Shown here piece after piece: positions 50,840 to 63,764 of a stretch of DNA of 64,000 bases. The notes beneath the pieces are model-generated. The model was given only the letters and a program-made list of their open reading frames with translations. It searched no databases and was not told the origin of the DNA. The position numbers and the translations under genes are program-made. The stretch is taken from positions 2,062,372 to 2,126,371 of the forward strand of contig JAAOMT010000128.1 in the NCBI GenBank assembly GCA_016748015.1, read 5' to 3'. The first letter of the stretch is position 1; every line of letters begins with the position of its first letter. This DNA is from Geosiphon pyriformis (Eukaryota > Glomeromycota > Glomeromycetes > Archaeosporales > Geosiphonaceae).

Positions 50840-51380
50840 GGTTATATGCAACAAAACCAGAAAGAGTGAACTTGTGGAATAAAGAAGTCAGGAAAATTAA
50901 AAATTAAAAATCTTTCATTTATCTTGGATGGAATCACAGGGAATCAATTATGGTGTCAAGACTGAAAGGAGTTCGTTTGCAAGGTTGTATCTTGTGTGAT
51001 TGGTATCGCGATGAAAAGGAGGAAGTGATTAGTGGTCAGACGAGAGGATGATGGAGGCCTCTCGGAAAGAGCAATATTCACCGCTACTTTTGAATCTCTT
51101 CCTCTTCTGGTGTGGTTGATCCTTCTTGCTGGGCACTGGGGATGAATTCATTCGACGACCTCAACGTTATACCCAGCTCTGAGGTAAAAAGACGAATATC
51201 TCCTTTATAACTAATTCCAGGTATCTTGGTGACAGCAGGGATAACAACCATAGTATTCTGAGTGCTGAGGAGGAAACTAGCGAAAAGATAAAGATAATTC
51301 CTTTTCAATAACAAAAGCCACAATTGCTTGATATTCACTTTTGTCTGGTTTTGTTGTAGCACGCTCTATATAAAATAACC
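50840..51380. mobile_element. Short inverted-end element sharing the 5.7-kb element's terminal motif
   Basis: Left end GGTTATATGCAACAAAACC...(50,840) and right end, read on the other strand, GGTTATTTTATATAGAGCG...CAACAAAACCAGACAAA (from 51,380). CAACAAAACCAGAC followed by AAAGTGAA is the same box found 15-40 bp inside both ends of the 5.7-kb element, again pointing inward from each side. This supports a non-autonomous relative. No target duplication is visible, so an alternative is that the box belongs to a shared promoter/leader. Confidence 0.5.
51084..51251 (-). CDS. Small ORF inside the short element, unknown
   Basis: ATG at 51,251 (CTATGG context), 55 residues: MVVIPAVTKIPGISYKG..., ending in an acidic EEEEIQK tail. 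The frame is open upstream to 51,362 through a hydrophobic stretch (LYLFASFLLS), so a longer 92-residue start with a signal-like segment is possible. TATATA lies about 120 bp upstream of the inner ATG. No family is recognised. Confidence 0.3.
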   Translation of the reverse strand: MVVIPAVTKIPGISYKGDIRLFTSELGITLRSSNEFIPSAQQEGSTTPEEEEIQK

Positions 51381-52152
51381 ACTATTTAATGTGTAGTATC
51401 ATTACTAAAATTAGGTTGATTAGCCACTTTACTCTTTCCAAGATAATTAATTATCTTTATTAATTAAAAATATACGTCATTATTCAAAAATAAATCTGAA
51501 ACAGTTGGTTACAAAAATTAATAAAAAATTTAATAAGCTCGAATTATTTTGTTTGTCTAGATGCAGAATGTCATAATGATTACAATAAATTTCATGATGT
51601 TTCCATTTTGTTTTAATGAGACTAAAATTTAAAACGATATCTTTTAAAAAAAAAAAGGCTAAAAATATCAATTAATCCAAAAATGAATATATTATTTTTC
51701 TGACATATTTCCAACCTTATTTCATTCGAAATATATAATATCATATTTTTTTTTTGTCAAACAAATCATTTAAGAAAAAGAAGGATGTGTTTAGCATATT
51801 ATTTCGGTGGCTTACAAGTCAGAACCAAATTCTCTTTGAGGCGTTAACCCTAAAGACCGAAAAAACTAATAAAAAAAAATATAAAATATTTTGAAGCTTT
51901 TTTTTAAAAAAAAAAAAAAAAAGACACTAACCAAAAGAAATTGAACACTAAAAAAATATACCAATTGGGTCTTTACCGAAACAAATTCTCTATTGGTTCC
52001 CAATGACCTGCTATCTATTATTGGATTAGGTAAATTAATTAAAAAGATCATCATAATGATTTTAATTTGTCAAATGAAAAAAAAATATGTATTTTTTATT
52101 TAGTGTATCCTATGAAACTCCTCACTTTATAAAAATTTATCTTTTTTTTTTT

Positions 52153-52184
<32 letters not shown>

Positions 52185-52591
52185 TCAACTCTTCTTTTCT
52201 TTTCTTTTCTTTTCTATCCTATCCTATCCTATCCTATCCTATCCTATCCTATCCTATCCTATCCTATCCTATCCTATCCTCTCCATCCTATCCTATCCTA
52301 TTCTATACTATCCTATTTTATCCTATTTTATCCTATCTTATAAATCCCAATAACCTACTATTGGATTATTGGGTTTTTAAATTATGATCCGTAACGGCGG
52401 CGAATGAAAATAACCCCTCAATTCATTGTTCAACAAATCACCAATTTTAAAGATCTCATAACATTCCCTAAAATAACTAAAAGTTACACAATCTAAAAAT
52501 TTAATTTCCGCAGCGAAAATTAAATTTGTAAAACGTCAAACAATTAACTAATATAGAATTTTTAATAATAGAAACAACAACAATAATTAAA

Positions 52592-52622
<31 letters not shown>

Positions 52623-52972
52623 TAAAGTAATAATCATAATAATAATTAAAATAATAATTAAAATAATATATAATAATAATAATAATCATAATCATAATCA
52701 ATAATAATAATCATAATCAATAATTAAAATTCATATCAAATCGGGTCAAATTCATATCAAAACGAGTCAAATCCATCAACAAAAAGACGTTACTAATATT
52801 ATTTCGGAACGAATATTTTTATTAAAAAAAAAAAAAGGTTTAATTGACACAATCCAAAACATAGAATATACAAAAGAGTTACAATTTTGGGAGGGGTTCA
52901 AGAATTTACAAAATACTATACTATATTATAATATGCTATATACTTATACTTCCTTGTGCGATAAGGTGCTTA
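51381..52972. other. Intergenic with poly-T and TATCC arrays
   Basis: No gene seen. A poly-T run (52,141-52,185) is followed by the pentanucleotide array. An AT-rich (AAT)n region lies at about 52,590-52,730. The last 100 bp are the 3' flank of the membrane-protein gene. Confidence 0.5.
52191..52340. repeat. (CTTTT)n then (TATCC)n array
   Basis: About four CTTTT units run into about 25 TATCC units with decayed copies at the right end. Confidence 0.95.
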
Positions 52973-53147
52973 TCAAATACCAAGTTTTCTTTTCACGTTA
53001 GCAAAAAATTTTGGTTTTTGAGTCGGTGTCTGGAACGCTTTTTCCGGTGTTTGAATATCCAATTGCAACACCTTTATCATACGACAATCTCCATCTGTAC
53101 CATCAGTTCCAATCATGATACTACGGTAATTTCCACCATTATTATTA

Positions 53148-53206
<59 letters not shown>

Positions 53207-53647
53207 ATTATCAACATTGTTATTATCATCGCCCATATCTACCACCACAACATTTGGATGCATCGCTTCAAATTGTATCACCGTACTAGTACGATGGTGA
53301 CCCATTGAAGGTCTACCATTTGTCTTGCTACCAATCGATGATCTACTAGCAATGCTTTCTAATTGCCAGCTATGATTTGGTAGATTATCGTTCACTTTTG
53401 TCAATCTGCTAGTGGAGTTTTTACTACTATTTGTGGTATCACTATAAAGTCGGTAATTTCTTTGTTTTCTCTTTCGGTATGCAATTATTCCAATGATAGC
53501 GCTTATCATTAGGATAAAGAAACAGATTGGGATAATTATTACGAGAGTATCTTTTATTTGGTTATCCGTAGAATTTGGGGCACTTATTAAAGATTCCGAG
53601 CCAGGGGATTCATTTAAAGATATTATCGTTGAACTTGATGGTGAGAC

Positions 53648-53684
<37 letters not shown>

Positions 53685-53974
53685 AATGATGGCGGATGCG
53701 TCGGAATAAAAGCTTCAGAGTTGATGATGGTCGGAGTATCCATAGTAGTGGTCGTTGGATTAAGAGTCGTCACTGATGACGTGACTATCGTTTTATAAGT
53801 ATTTGTAAATCGAAACTGAGTTCCATCAACTTGAGCATAATTTTCTCTAATAGTGTGATTATCTATAATTGAAGTAGTGCTCGGTACGGATGTTGATAAA
53901 GTTTCTGATGATAATTCAGCATTCGATACCAAAGTACTAAAAGATTCTCCAGTTGATTCATTGTCGTCAGTCAT
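52973..53974 (-). CDS. Ser/Thr-rich single-pass membrane protein
   Basis: A single open frame of 333 residues. Residues 1-140 are Ser/Thr-rich with N-glycosylation-type NST/NES sites and a 12-Ser run. Residues about 143-166 form a transmembrane helix (LVIIIPICFFILMISAIIG) followed by RKRKQR, so the C-terminus is probably cytoplasmic. The tail holds a run of about 23 Asn encoded by an AAT array, IQFEAMHPNVVVVDMGDD, and ends VKRKLGI. This layout resembles fungal wall-stress sensors (Mid2/Wsc type), but no cysteine domain is present. The ATG has no signal peptide and follows an in-frame stop by only 3 bp, so either a signal exon was missed or the protein uses its own helix as anchor. The gene at 62.6 kb shares its tail motif. 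Confidence 0.7.
53148..53203. repeat. (ATT)n array inside coding sequence
   Basis: Encodes the poly-Asn tract of the membrane protein on the minus strand. Length polymorphism here would change the protein. Confidence 0.9.
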
Positions 53975-55540
53975 GATTCAATTTTCTCAAATTTCTTTTT
54001 CTTCGATTTTCACCTTGAAACTATGAAAATTTTCCAGTCTCTTTCTTTGAAATATTTTTAAAATGCTGTCTGTATTTTGATGTACTTTTGGTTTTCGTCT
54101 CTTGCTTCTTTGTGCATACGTAATAGAAATTATAAAAAACAGTGTAGGAGATGGTTGAACGTGCATGGACTAAAAATACTTTTTTTTTCTTTTTTCTTTT
54201 TGATTTCTATCAAGACTGAACGAGAGATCGATATTTTTTCTTTAGAAATTCAAAATTATCTTGATTCTTCTTTTAGAGGGACATTTACATGAAAAAATAG
54301 TGGGGGTTGAAAAATAAGAAAGGAGAAGAATGACAATAATTTTATTAAAAAAAAATGGGGGAACGTAAATCAAAAGATGTCAAGAGATTAAGATTTAGAT
54401 AAAAATACAAATCGATAAAAAAACATTAATAAAGAAAGAAAGAAAGAAAAGTAAAAACTTTTTTGAATTTTATACTTTTAAAAATTAGCAAAATAGTTCA
54501 AGAAAATCTTGATTATGAAAGAAAGAAAGAAAGAAAAGGAAGGAAGGATGAAGTTTATAGGGTGAGGGAGGAGATGAAGAGGAATAAAGGAGAAAAAGAA
54601 GGAAGAGGAAATGAAAGGAGAAAAGGAAGGGCGAAGATTTAGATGATTAAATTAAAGAAATAAAACAGAAAAAAATAACTAGCTAGGGTTTATATGTAAG
54701 TAAAAATTTATGCCGTGATACACTCGTTCGCAGACTATTTTAATCGGAATATGTTTCGAGAAACAGGTAACCCGAAATTGCTTACACAATAAGGAATTCC
54801 TAATGAGTTAATATCACTGCTACCAAGAGGAAGGGAGTCGTTAATAAATCTTTTAATTATAGTAACGACCAAAGGTGGCGCCACTTTTCCTAAAAATGAT
54901 AAAGTTTCAAAATCTCAGCGATATACTATATATATATATATACTATATATATATTTCATGATCTTGGTTTTGAGATTACATAAAAAAAATTCTCCAGTCT
55001 CGTGGTAAACGATAATTTTCATTTTTGAAATTTTTTTAAGCAAACTCTTAAAAGAAAATTGATCATTTTTCTCCTTTTTAAAAATCAAAGCAAATAGTTG
55101 TAATTTCTTTTTGACTCAGCATGCCAAATTTGAAAAAAAAAATAACAGGCTAGAAGAATAATGTCAGAAATCGACATTTGTTTGTTTATTAGTAGATGAG
55201 AATCAAGTTTTCTTTTTCTTTTTCTTTTTTTTTCTTTTTTTTTTTCATGTGGTGACACGTTTTATGATTTAATTTTCCTAAAGAATCATTAACTCACGTT
55301 ATTGGTTACTGCTGCGTGACACAGAACTAAATGAAAATTTTTAATTGACCTGTTTAAAAATTTTTATTTAGCATTTTACTTGGCGAAATACTTTTAAGAT
55401 AAAGTTATTAAAGATGGGTTTATTTTTTGAGTGATTAATTAATTTTATTTTTCTATAAAGAAAAGTAATCAAATTTCATTAATATGTTAAAAAGTTCTTT
55501 TTTTGAGTTAATTAAAAGCTTTTCATATTACCAACCTACC

Positions 55541-55574
55541 AACCTACCTACCTACCTACCTACCTACCTACCAA
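55541..55574. repeat. (CTAC)n array
   Basis: About eight CCTA units. Confidence 0.9.
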
Positions 55575-56926
55575 TAACTGAGTTCTTCACCATCTCAATA
55601 CGAATCATAAAAAATCTAAAATTTGGTTTTTTGATTCAATCTTTTTTACAAAATACATAATACAGATCCCAGACATTTTATTGTCTGATTCTATAAAAGC
55701 ATATCTTTAGATCTTTTAATAATAATAATAATAATAATAATGTGAATTTCTTTTTAGAGTAAATAAAAATGTAAATATTAAATAATTTCTTTTTTATGTG
55801 TAAACTGAAATTTGAAAACTTTAAAAATATTCTTGGTAATAAAGAATTTTTAAATATATATATATATATAAAATTTAATTTCCTATTGAAATCAATAAAT
55901 AATAGGACTGAATACTTTTATTTTTCCTATATGGAGAATCAATAACTAAATATGATTGAATACTTTTATTTTCCTAAATAGGAATCAATAACTAAATATG
56001 ATTGAATATTAACACACTTTTAGAAATGAAATTTTTTTTTTATTTGAAACATGTACGAAAGAACCTAAAACTCGTTATTTCTCTTTTCTCATCCTCATTT
56101 CCGTCTAAAAATGAGCCCGAGAAGTATTTAATAATTGATTAAATCTCGAATTTTAAAGTTAAAAAAAAAGAAAAAAAAGAAAGAATCCGTAAAGATCTAC
56201 TCATTAACAACAATATCGTTATTGGTTTTAATCAAGATATTATGTGCATATCCAAATTTCAAATAAGTGATCGATCTTCAACACCCTGGGTTTCGGGTCA
56301 CTTAACATATGTGTTAACAAATTATTTGAACCACTAAAATCCCAAAACCTATTGAACACTGGATCATTATCAACCTCAAAAAAGGAAATTTTTATCCGAT
56401 TATTATTTTATATGCATCAATATTAGCAAATTGAAAATTTTTTTTGGCTAAATGAGAGAAATGTTTGGTTTTTAATTTTTAAACCTTTCCCAAATAAACT
56501 TTAACTAATTTAAACTTTTTTTTAATCATTACCACTATCTAAATTATCAATTATATCATGTTCGTGATGAAATCAATAATAAAAGATAGGATGATACAAA
56601 CTACAGAAAAATCAATTAATGGTTACAATATTTTTAGATACACAGGAATAGAATTCTTCTTCAAGATTTATTGGATTTTTTTTCTTTTTTTGGAGTAACA
56701 CACATCTTACATTAAGATTTGTCGATAAAATTTTCAATTTTCATGTAATAGTATTTCCCTAAATCTGATAAAATAAATTTATTTCATGATTTGAAAAATT
56801 TGATAAACTCTATTTTTTTCAAATCATATGAGATATTTTGATTAATGAAATAGGTCATCAGTTCAATTTTTTACGTTACTGGGTTCGTGCGTTTACTACT
56901 TTTTTGACTATAAATATTTTTTTTTG

Positions 56927-57055
<129 letters not shown>

Positions 57056-57473
57056 TATTTTCAGTTAAGAAATAAACTTTTTAAAATATTTTAAATCTTA
57101 ATCGTAAAGTAAATATTTGTAATAACAAGAATATAACTAAAAAAAAAGATTTATCATTTGAACCATAATTTCATATAAATTTTTTTTTTTTATTTTCAAA
57201 ATAAGAAAGAGATTTACATTTTTATTTTATTTTATTTTTATTAAATAAACTTTATTTTTTTTCAAATAGACATTTCTTGTAAAATAAAAACCTTTTAAAA
57301 TCAAGTTTTTTGTAACATGTTATAAGAATTATTGAAGATTGAGAAACTGAATAAACTTTTTTTTACAAAAGCAAAAATGATGAAAATTTATTACTAAAAA
57401 AACGCCATTTTTTTTTTACTATGATTACTTTATTAAGACATTTTTCCCGGATCAACAAATAAAACCTCTGGGT

Positions 57474-57475
57474 AT

Positions 57476-57521
<46 letters not shown>

Positions 57522-57532
57522 TAGTAGTATAA
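57474..57532. repeat. (AGT)n array
   Basis: About 18 GTA units, imperfect at the right end. Confidence 0.95.
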
Positions 57533-58344
57533 TAGCCACAAATTAATTTGTTGATCAGAGATTAAGGCTGGGAAACAAGAAATTACGAAAAATTGTACCA
57601 TTCAATTTGACCATTATTAACGAAATAATTTTCCGTTAAAAATTTATCTCTCTATATAATGCTAATTTAGTAATAATAAAAATTTTTGTGAAATGTTTAA
57701 TATTGACACAAAGGGGTATTTTTTGAATTGAAAATTTATTAAGTTTACTGGTTTCCGAGTCAATCGTGACTTTGTTAAATCGTACGAATCAGGAGACCAT
57801 TGTGTTTCGTGCATTTAATGTAACGATATTCCAATCATTGATCAATGATCATTGAAAAAAAAAATCTTCATTTACCAAACATATTTAATCAATATTGTAA
57901 TAGTAGTGATTGATAGTAGTGATTGATAATAGCAGTGTTGATAAAAGTAATAAAGTAAAAAAGTAATAAAGTAAAAAAGTAAAAAGTAATAGGTAATATA
58001 TACGAACACAGGTAAGCTGCAGTCGGTCGATTTAATTTCCATCCTGAAAGGTATCACATGTGGTCATTCCGGAGAAGCTGAAAAGAACAATTAACCATTA
58101 TCTGTTCCCCATTTTGAGTCGAATGGTTGAGAAACAGCTTTAGTGAATCACGTTTTTTTTGGTGACGATTTACTTTATTGTTTATTTTTGTGATACTTTA
58201 AGATTTGGCGGGAAACCAAATTTTTTAAAAATGGTATAATTTTTTTTTGAGAAAAAAATTATGGATGTAGTTTTTAGTTTTTAGAATAGTTATTAGATAA
58301 AAATAAAATAAAATAATTTTTTTTTTCCAAATATTTTTAAGGAG

Positions 58345-58371
58345 AACTAACTAACTAACTAACTAATTAAT

Positions 58372-58414
<43 letters not shown>

Positions 58415-58457
58415 TTAACTAACTAATCAACTAACTAATCAATTAACTAATTAATAT
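58345..58457. repeat. (AACT)n array
   Basis: Same unit family as 36,642-36,745 and, on the other strand, 48,655-48,880. Confidence 0.95.
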
Positions 58458-58611
58458 TCTAACGAAATCGAGACATTCAATCTGTTTTGAATCTCTTGTT
58501 TGATAAAATAAACGATGAAAGAATCATAAACTTTAAATGAACTGGTTAATTAAGGTTGTTGTTGTTTTTTTTTTCATTTAGTAAAAAGGTAAAATATGAT
58601 CCATCTTTTTA

Positions 58612-58613
<2 letters not shown>

Positions 58614-58686
<73 letters not shown>
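58614..58686. repeat. (ATT)n array
   Basis: About 24 uninterrupted units. Confidence 0.95.
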
Positions 58687-58996
58687 GATTCATATTTCAT
58701 TAAAAAAGTTCTCTGAAAATCATCATGTACAATAGGAATCAAACAACATGAATTACAATTATTGTTCATAGAGGACATTAATATCAAATGAGTTCAAACC
58801 GTAAATAAAATTAAAAGAATCTAGAACTTGAATTCCACATTTTTTTTCTATTCTTTCTTAAATGAGATATATATAATAATAATAATCTAGAAGATCTAGA
58901 AGATCTAGAGCGATAAAGCAGGGTCCAGAACCACCGAGGATCCTGGCATCATCTGAACCAAAACTAGATAACAAATTGTAAATCGATTCTTTTAAG

Positions 58997-59115
58997 TGAG
59001 TGAATGAATGAGTGAGTGAGTGAGTGAGTGAGTGAGTGAGTGAGTGAGTGAGTGAGTGAGTGAGTGAGTGAGTGAGTGAGTAAGTAAGTGAGTGAGTAAG
59101 TGAGTGAGTAAGTGA
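58997..59115. repeat. (GTGA)n array
   Basis: About 29 units with a few AAGT variants at the right end. Confidence 0.95.
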
Positions 59116-59629
59116 ATGGGTTTATTATAAACTGTAAAAGGAAATAGAATACTCTGTTTTTTCTAAACGAAAATGGAATTCTTTAAAACTTTCATCATCT
59201 ATTTCCAGGTTTTAATTATTTCAATTTCCTATTGGATGATTCAAAATGTCTATTACCCATGAAATTAAAGTTAATTAATTCCCCTTACAAATATGTTAAT
59301 TGAAAAAAGACAAAGTTTTATCCCTATTATGAAAATTTTCAAAGTTTTAGTTTAAATTTGAAAAGATCTTTTAAATTAGTGAAAAGTCTAATTTATTATT
59401 TCCTCATATAAGTGAACGAGTCAGTTTTTTGTAAACTTTTTGTTGTCACATATAAAAATTAAAAATATTGACAAACTAAGAATTTCATAAAATTCACAAA
59501 AATTTGAGTCAAACAACCTGTTTAAAACAAGTTATGATGAGTAGAAAAAGGAAAGCTTTGAAAGAAATTTGACAGGAAAGAGACAAGTATTGATATCTTT
59601 TATGAATTTTAATTTGATGTTATTTTTAG

Positions 59630-59631
<2 letters not shown>

Positions 59632-59677
<46 letters not shown>

Positions 59678-59678
59678 G
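59632..59678. repeat. (AAT)n array
   Basis: About 15 units. Confidence 0.95.
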
Positions 59679-60190
59679 TTTATTTAATTTGTAGAGGCAT
59701 TTTACAAATTAAAATTATCATCAAGTTTTTAATCAAAAATTAACGACTAAAATTCCATAGGAGTCAAACGATCATGAAGAGTAATTTCAAATTTTTCTCC
59801 TTTATTTCTTTTTATCCTCGATTTTTCCGATACAAACAATTGTACAGGTCCATTTTTTTTATTTTTTATTTTTTATTTTCAAAAACAGTCATAATCAAAG
59901 ATAGAATCAGACTAAATTTGGTCATGATCAACAAGAACGACAATTATCTTTTTTTGTAAAGACCTTTTTTAAAAAATTACAATGAACCAAAATGACATAT
60001 ATATAACTTTTAAAATTTCAGGGAATATATATATATATATATATTACCTGAACTTACTTTTTGCGTAAAGTTCCTCAAAGAAATACTCAAAAAAAAAAAT
60101 TGTGTATAACGTTCATGTTTGTATGACAGAACATACCGTGTTTATTTAACAAAATTATCGTGTAAATTTTTTTTTTCAAGAGTATATTTG

Positions 60191-60191
<1 letters not shown>

Positions 60192-60232
<41 letters not shown>
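60192..60232. repeat. (AAAG)n array
   Basis: About nine units ending in GAGA. Confidence 0.95.
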
Positions 60233-60237
<5 letters not shown>

Positions 60238-61274
60238 TATGAAAAGATTTGTAAAACGATCATGGTTTTAAAGTTAAAATGATTCTGTTTTCAGAAAAAG
60301 AATATATAATTTTTAAATATTACATGGGACAATAAAATACCAAATTAGTAATTTTAAATTAAACATTATTCATATTTCAATAAAAAATTCGAGTAACATT
60401 TATTGAAAAATGTTTATTTCACAAAATCACTAAAAAAGAAAATTTTCATTTCTCAACTTTAAACTTTAATCTAAGCCACCATTATCCCATTATTTGTTTA
60501 ATTTTAAATGATTTTAAATGATTAACAATAAAAATTCTGGTTCATAAAAATTTTAGAAGCAATTCAAAGAAATTTAATATATATAGCCTTGAAAATGTTA
60601 TTTTTAGTCACGATTATATTCATTTGATTTTTAAAAGGATTGAAATTACTATATCCAATTTTCATAAATATTATTAAAAAAAACTTTTTTCTCAAAATTT
60701 TAAAAAAAAATTTATTTGTTTTAAATCAAAATGACAAAATATAATGCTCAGATGACAAGAATATGAATCATAATCGTTTCATGAATAGGAACAATAGATT
60801 GAATCAAATTTTTTTCCCTTTTTCCTTACGATAATCCTGAAATATAAGGATTGTCTTTGGTTGGTTGATATGAAAAAACTTGTTAAGGAGAATGTTCAGG
60901 TTCAGGTTCTCAGTGATACAGGGAAAGATCGAGTCTATAATAATTATAAAAAAAAAATTCAACTGAATACTTGATGGTAATAGGTCATGATTGGGAATCT
61001 TTGCTAATGAAAATCTTGTAATCACTTTTTTATTTTTTGGTGAATTTCTAGTTTTCCTTTTATGGTATCATATCTTTCCGCTCAGGTGATGCTCATGTTT
61101 AACAATTAAACAAAAATATATTTCCATTTCATATATAGAAATGAATCATTTTAGTAGAGTCTGGCACTTGACCACGGGTCATTGTATGTTTTTGTTGCAC
61201 CAAAATGAATTATGGTTTAATTGATAATTAATCCTGTTTTGGTGGGAAATGAAAATAGTTTTTTGAAAAACTTG

Positions 61275-61277
61275 ATC

Positions 61278-61312
<35 letters not shown>
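61275..61312. repeat. (ATG)n array
   Basis: About 12 GAT units. Confidence 0.95.
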
Positions 61313-61315
<3 letters not shown>

Positions 61316-62187
61316 AGAAACAAGGCTACCTTAATTTGATCTGCCTTCTTTTTTTTTATCGTGATGAAAAAGAAACACTTTCTAATGTATGATACATGTA
61401 TAACCTTTGAGATAGGGAGTTGGAAAAAATCATTTTTTTTCTTCTCCTTCCCTCCCTTCCCTCCCTTCCTTCCAATTTATATTTTTTTATGTTTTAAGGG
61501 GAAATAAAAATTTTATCTAATCATTTCACACATATTTTTTTGTGGTAAATAAGTTTTTTTTATCCAACAAATTTTTTTTAAAGGTTAAACGAAATCCACG
61601 CGAAAAAAAATTCTATAAATCAATATAACAGATAATTGATTAACCAAACAAAAAAAAAAAAAAAATCAAAGATTTGCTCATTTTCTTACTTTTAGATCTT
61701 TTTAAATGTATTCCAAATAGAGATTATGATTAATAAAGTATTATTTTTAAAATTCCATGTTTAGAAAGATGAGAAATTCTTTTTTTTATATACTAAAAAA
61801 AGTGAATTACAAAAGCTTTTCAGCCATCATCACTAATTAAAGAAATCCAGATTTTTTAGGTTTAGTTTGATCTTGAATTAAAAAAGATATTGTTTGATTT
61901 ATAGCGTTGCGGATACTTTCTAAATTATTCGCTTTGATTGTTCAAGCTCTCACGTTTCCCTACTAAAAAGATTAAACATGGATCATAAATCCCCCTCCCC
62001 TCTATACTATGACCATTTTTATCAATGAATTCACAGTTTGAATTTAGGTATCACGTAATATCATGACATTAATTGGATATGAGAAAACAAAACAAAAAAG
62101 AGAAAAAGAATTTACATTTTGCGTGGAAATTAAAAATAAATAATGAAAAGTGTAGTAGTGGTCTGACTTTAGATTTTTCTATCTTTA

Positions 62188-62231
<44 letters not shown>
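62188..62231. repeat. (ATG)n array
   Basis: About 14 GAT units. The ORF it creates (poly-Asp) is not credited as a gene. Confidence 0.95.
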
Positions 62232-62563
62232 ATTGACTACTTGAATAATTCAAAAGTTTTTAAACGATAGAAAAAAAAAACAAATTAGACTTGCCTCAAA
62301 ATCAAAAACTAGATTATTATTTTTTCTAATACTACATTTTCTAAATATTCCCTCCGCGAAAATAAGTACATTATTTACAATTGAAAAAGAAAGTGAGACT
62401 TTCAACAAAATTTGAAAATGAATAAAAAAATTGTACAAAGAAATTTAATTGATTCTGAATGCGTTTGAATGGTTTTACAAGAAAATTTTTGCTTTTCAAA
62501 TCAAAAAATTTGAGATTGTTCATATTTAGAAAAAGTTTCAATATATATATATTTTTCATTAAT

Positions 62564-63764
62564 TTATGATCGCCAAAAGCGAATAATATTCGAAAGACTG
62601 CCAGTTCGTTCGTCCTCCTCATTGTCATCTTCTTGTATCGTAATTACATTTACGACATGATCTGTACCATATCCATCACTATCTCTCACCAGAATATTCC
62701 GTCCTTTATCACCTAAATTCATCGTAACTCGACGTGTCATTGGTTCAATTTGCAAAGTGGATATTCGATATCGTTGATTATGTGGTCCTCTAACCGCTGT
62801 TGAATCAAGCGATGCAGCAGCTAGAGGAGTTGTGGGAGGTGATGGTGATGGCGGTGGTGGTGGTGGTGGTGGTAGTGGTGATGTTGGTGATGGTGGTGAT
62901 GGTGGCGATGGTGGTGAGAATGCTACTGATGATGATGATAACGGTAATGGTGGTAAATTATGTACTGGCTCTGACATTCCTGTATCGGCAATTGAGACCA
63001 TTCCCATTTCTGTGCCCGAGATTGTCGAAGACAAAAGTCCTCGGGATTTCTTTCGTTGATTTCGAAAGAATAGAAATGCTAGTGCAATCAAAATGACGAG
63101 TACTAGTGAAAATGTGATTGGTATTATTTTGTTGACTTCAGATTTTGATCGGATTCCTTCTTGGTTTTCTGAAATTGGCTCGTTTGTAGAGGCATTCATT
63201 ATTGAAACTGAAGTGGAACGATCGACTAATGTCTGAGTTACTATTCCAAAAGATTGGAGAAATTTTTTGAAGGTTAGCGTTTTTGAAATATTTCTTTGAA
63301 TCTGTAGATTGTTAAAAATTTTAATATTTACCTGGAATACCAACTAAAGTTGAAGATGTAGGAATAATTAAGAACGTTGAATCAGTCGGTGGGGTTATAG
63401 TTGGTAATATCGTTTCTGATGTTTGTGTTAATGAACTCATCGTTGAAATTATATTTACAGATGTAGGAATGGTAATTGAAGAAGAAGAAGAAGAACTTGT
63501 TTTGATTAACGAAGAATCAAAAGCTGTAGTTGTTGTTATAGTCAAATAAGGTTGATTTTTTTGAGTAAATAAAGTTGCGTTTGCTATATTAGTAGTTGTT
63601 GTTGTTTTTGTTGTTGTTGTTATAGTTTTATTCAATAAAGACGAAGTAGCTTTTGTATGAGTTAAAGTCTTTTGTGTGAGAATACTGTTGGAAGCATTCA
63701 TTCTTTTGGTACAAGTAATTGAATGCTCTTTTACAAGCTTCAATATGAGAAATAAAAAGAACAC
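62564..63764 (-). CDS. Ser/Thr-rich single-pass membrane protein, paralogue
   Basis: Exon 1 runs from at most 63,764 to 63,332 and exon 2 is 63,240-62,564. The 91-bp intron (GTAAAT...AATAG) joins phase 1 in frame as GIP-VTQTLVD. The ectodomain is rich in Thr/Ser (TTTTKTTTTT, SSSSSSSS). One transmembrane helix (IPITFSLVLVILIALAFLFF) precedes RNQRKKSR. The tail has a Pro-rich run (PPPPPPPPSPSPPTTP), then STLQIEPMTRRVTMNLGD and DSDGYGTD, and ends IIRFWRS. Open frame upstream of the first in-frame ATG (63,701) reads like a signal peptide (FLFLILKLV) but begins without ATG, so a further 5' exon beyond 63,770 is likely. Probably a glycosylated cell-surface or wall-associated sensor; that is inference. 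Confidence 0.7.

Noticed and set aside
52380-52420. Similarity to large-subunit rRNA (GTAACGGCG...GAATGAA)
   Set aside because: A dozen bases only, with no continuation on either side.
53018-53308. 96-codon plus ORF opposite the membrane protein
   Set aside because: Antisense shadow of the coding strand and its ATT array.
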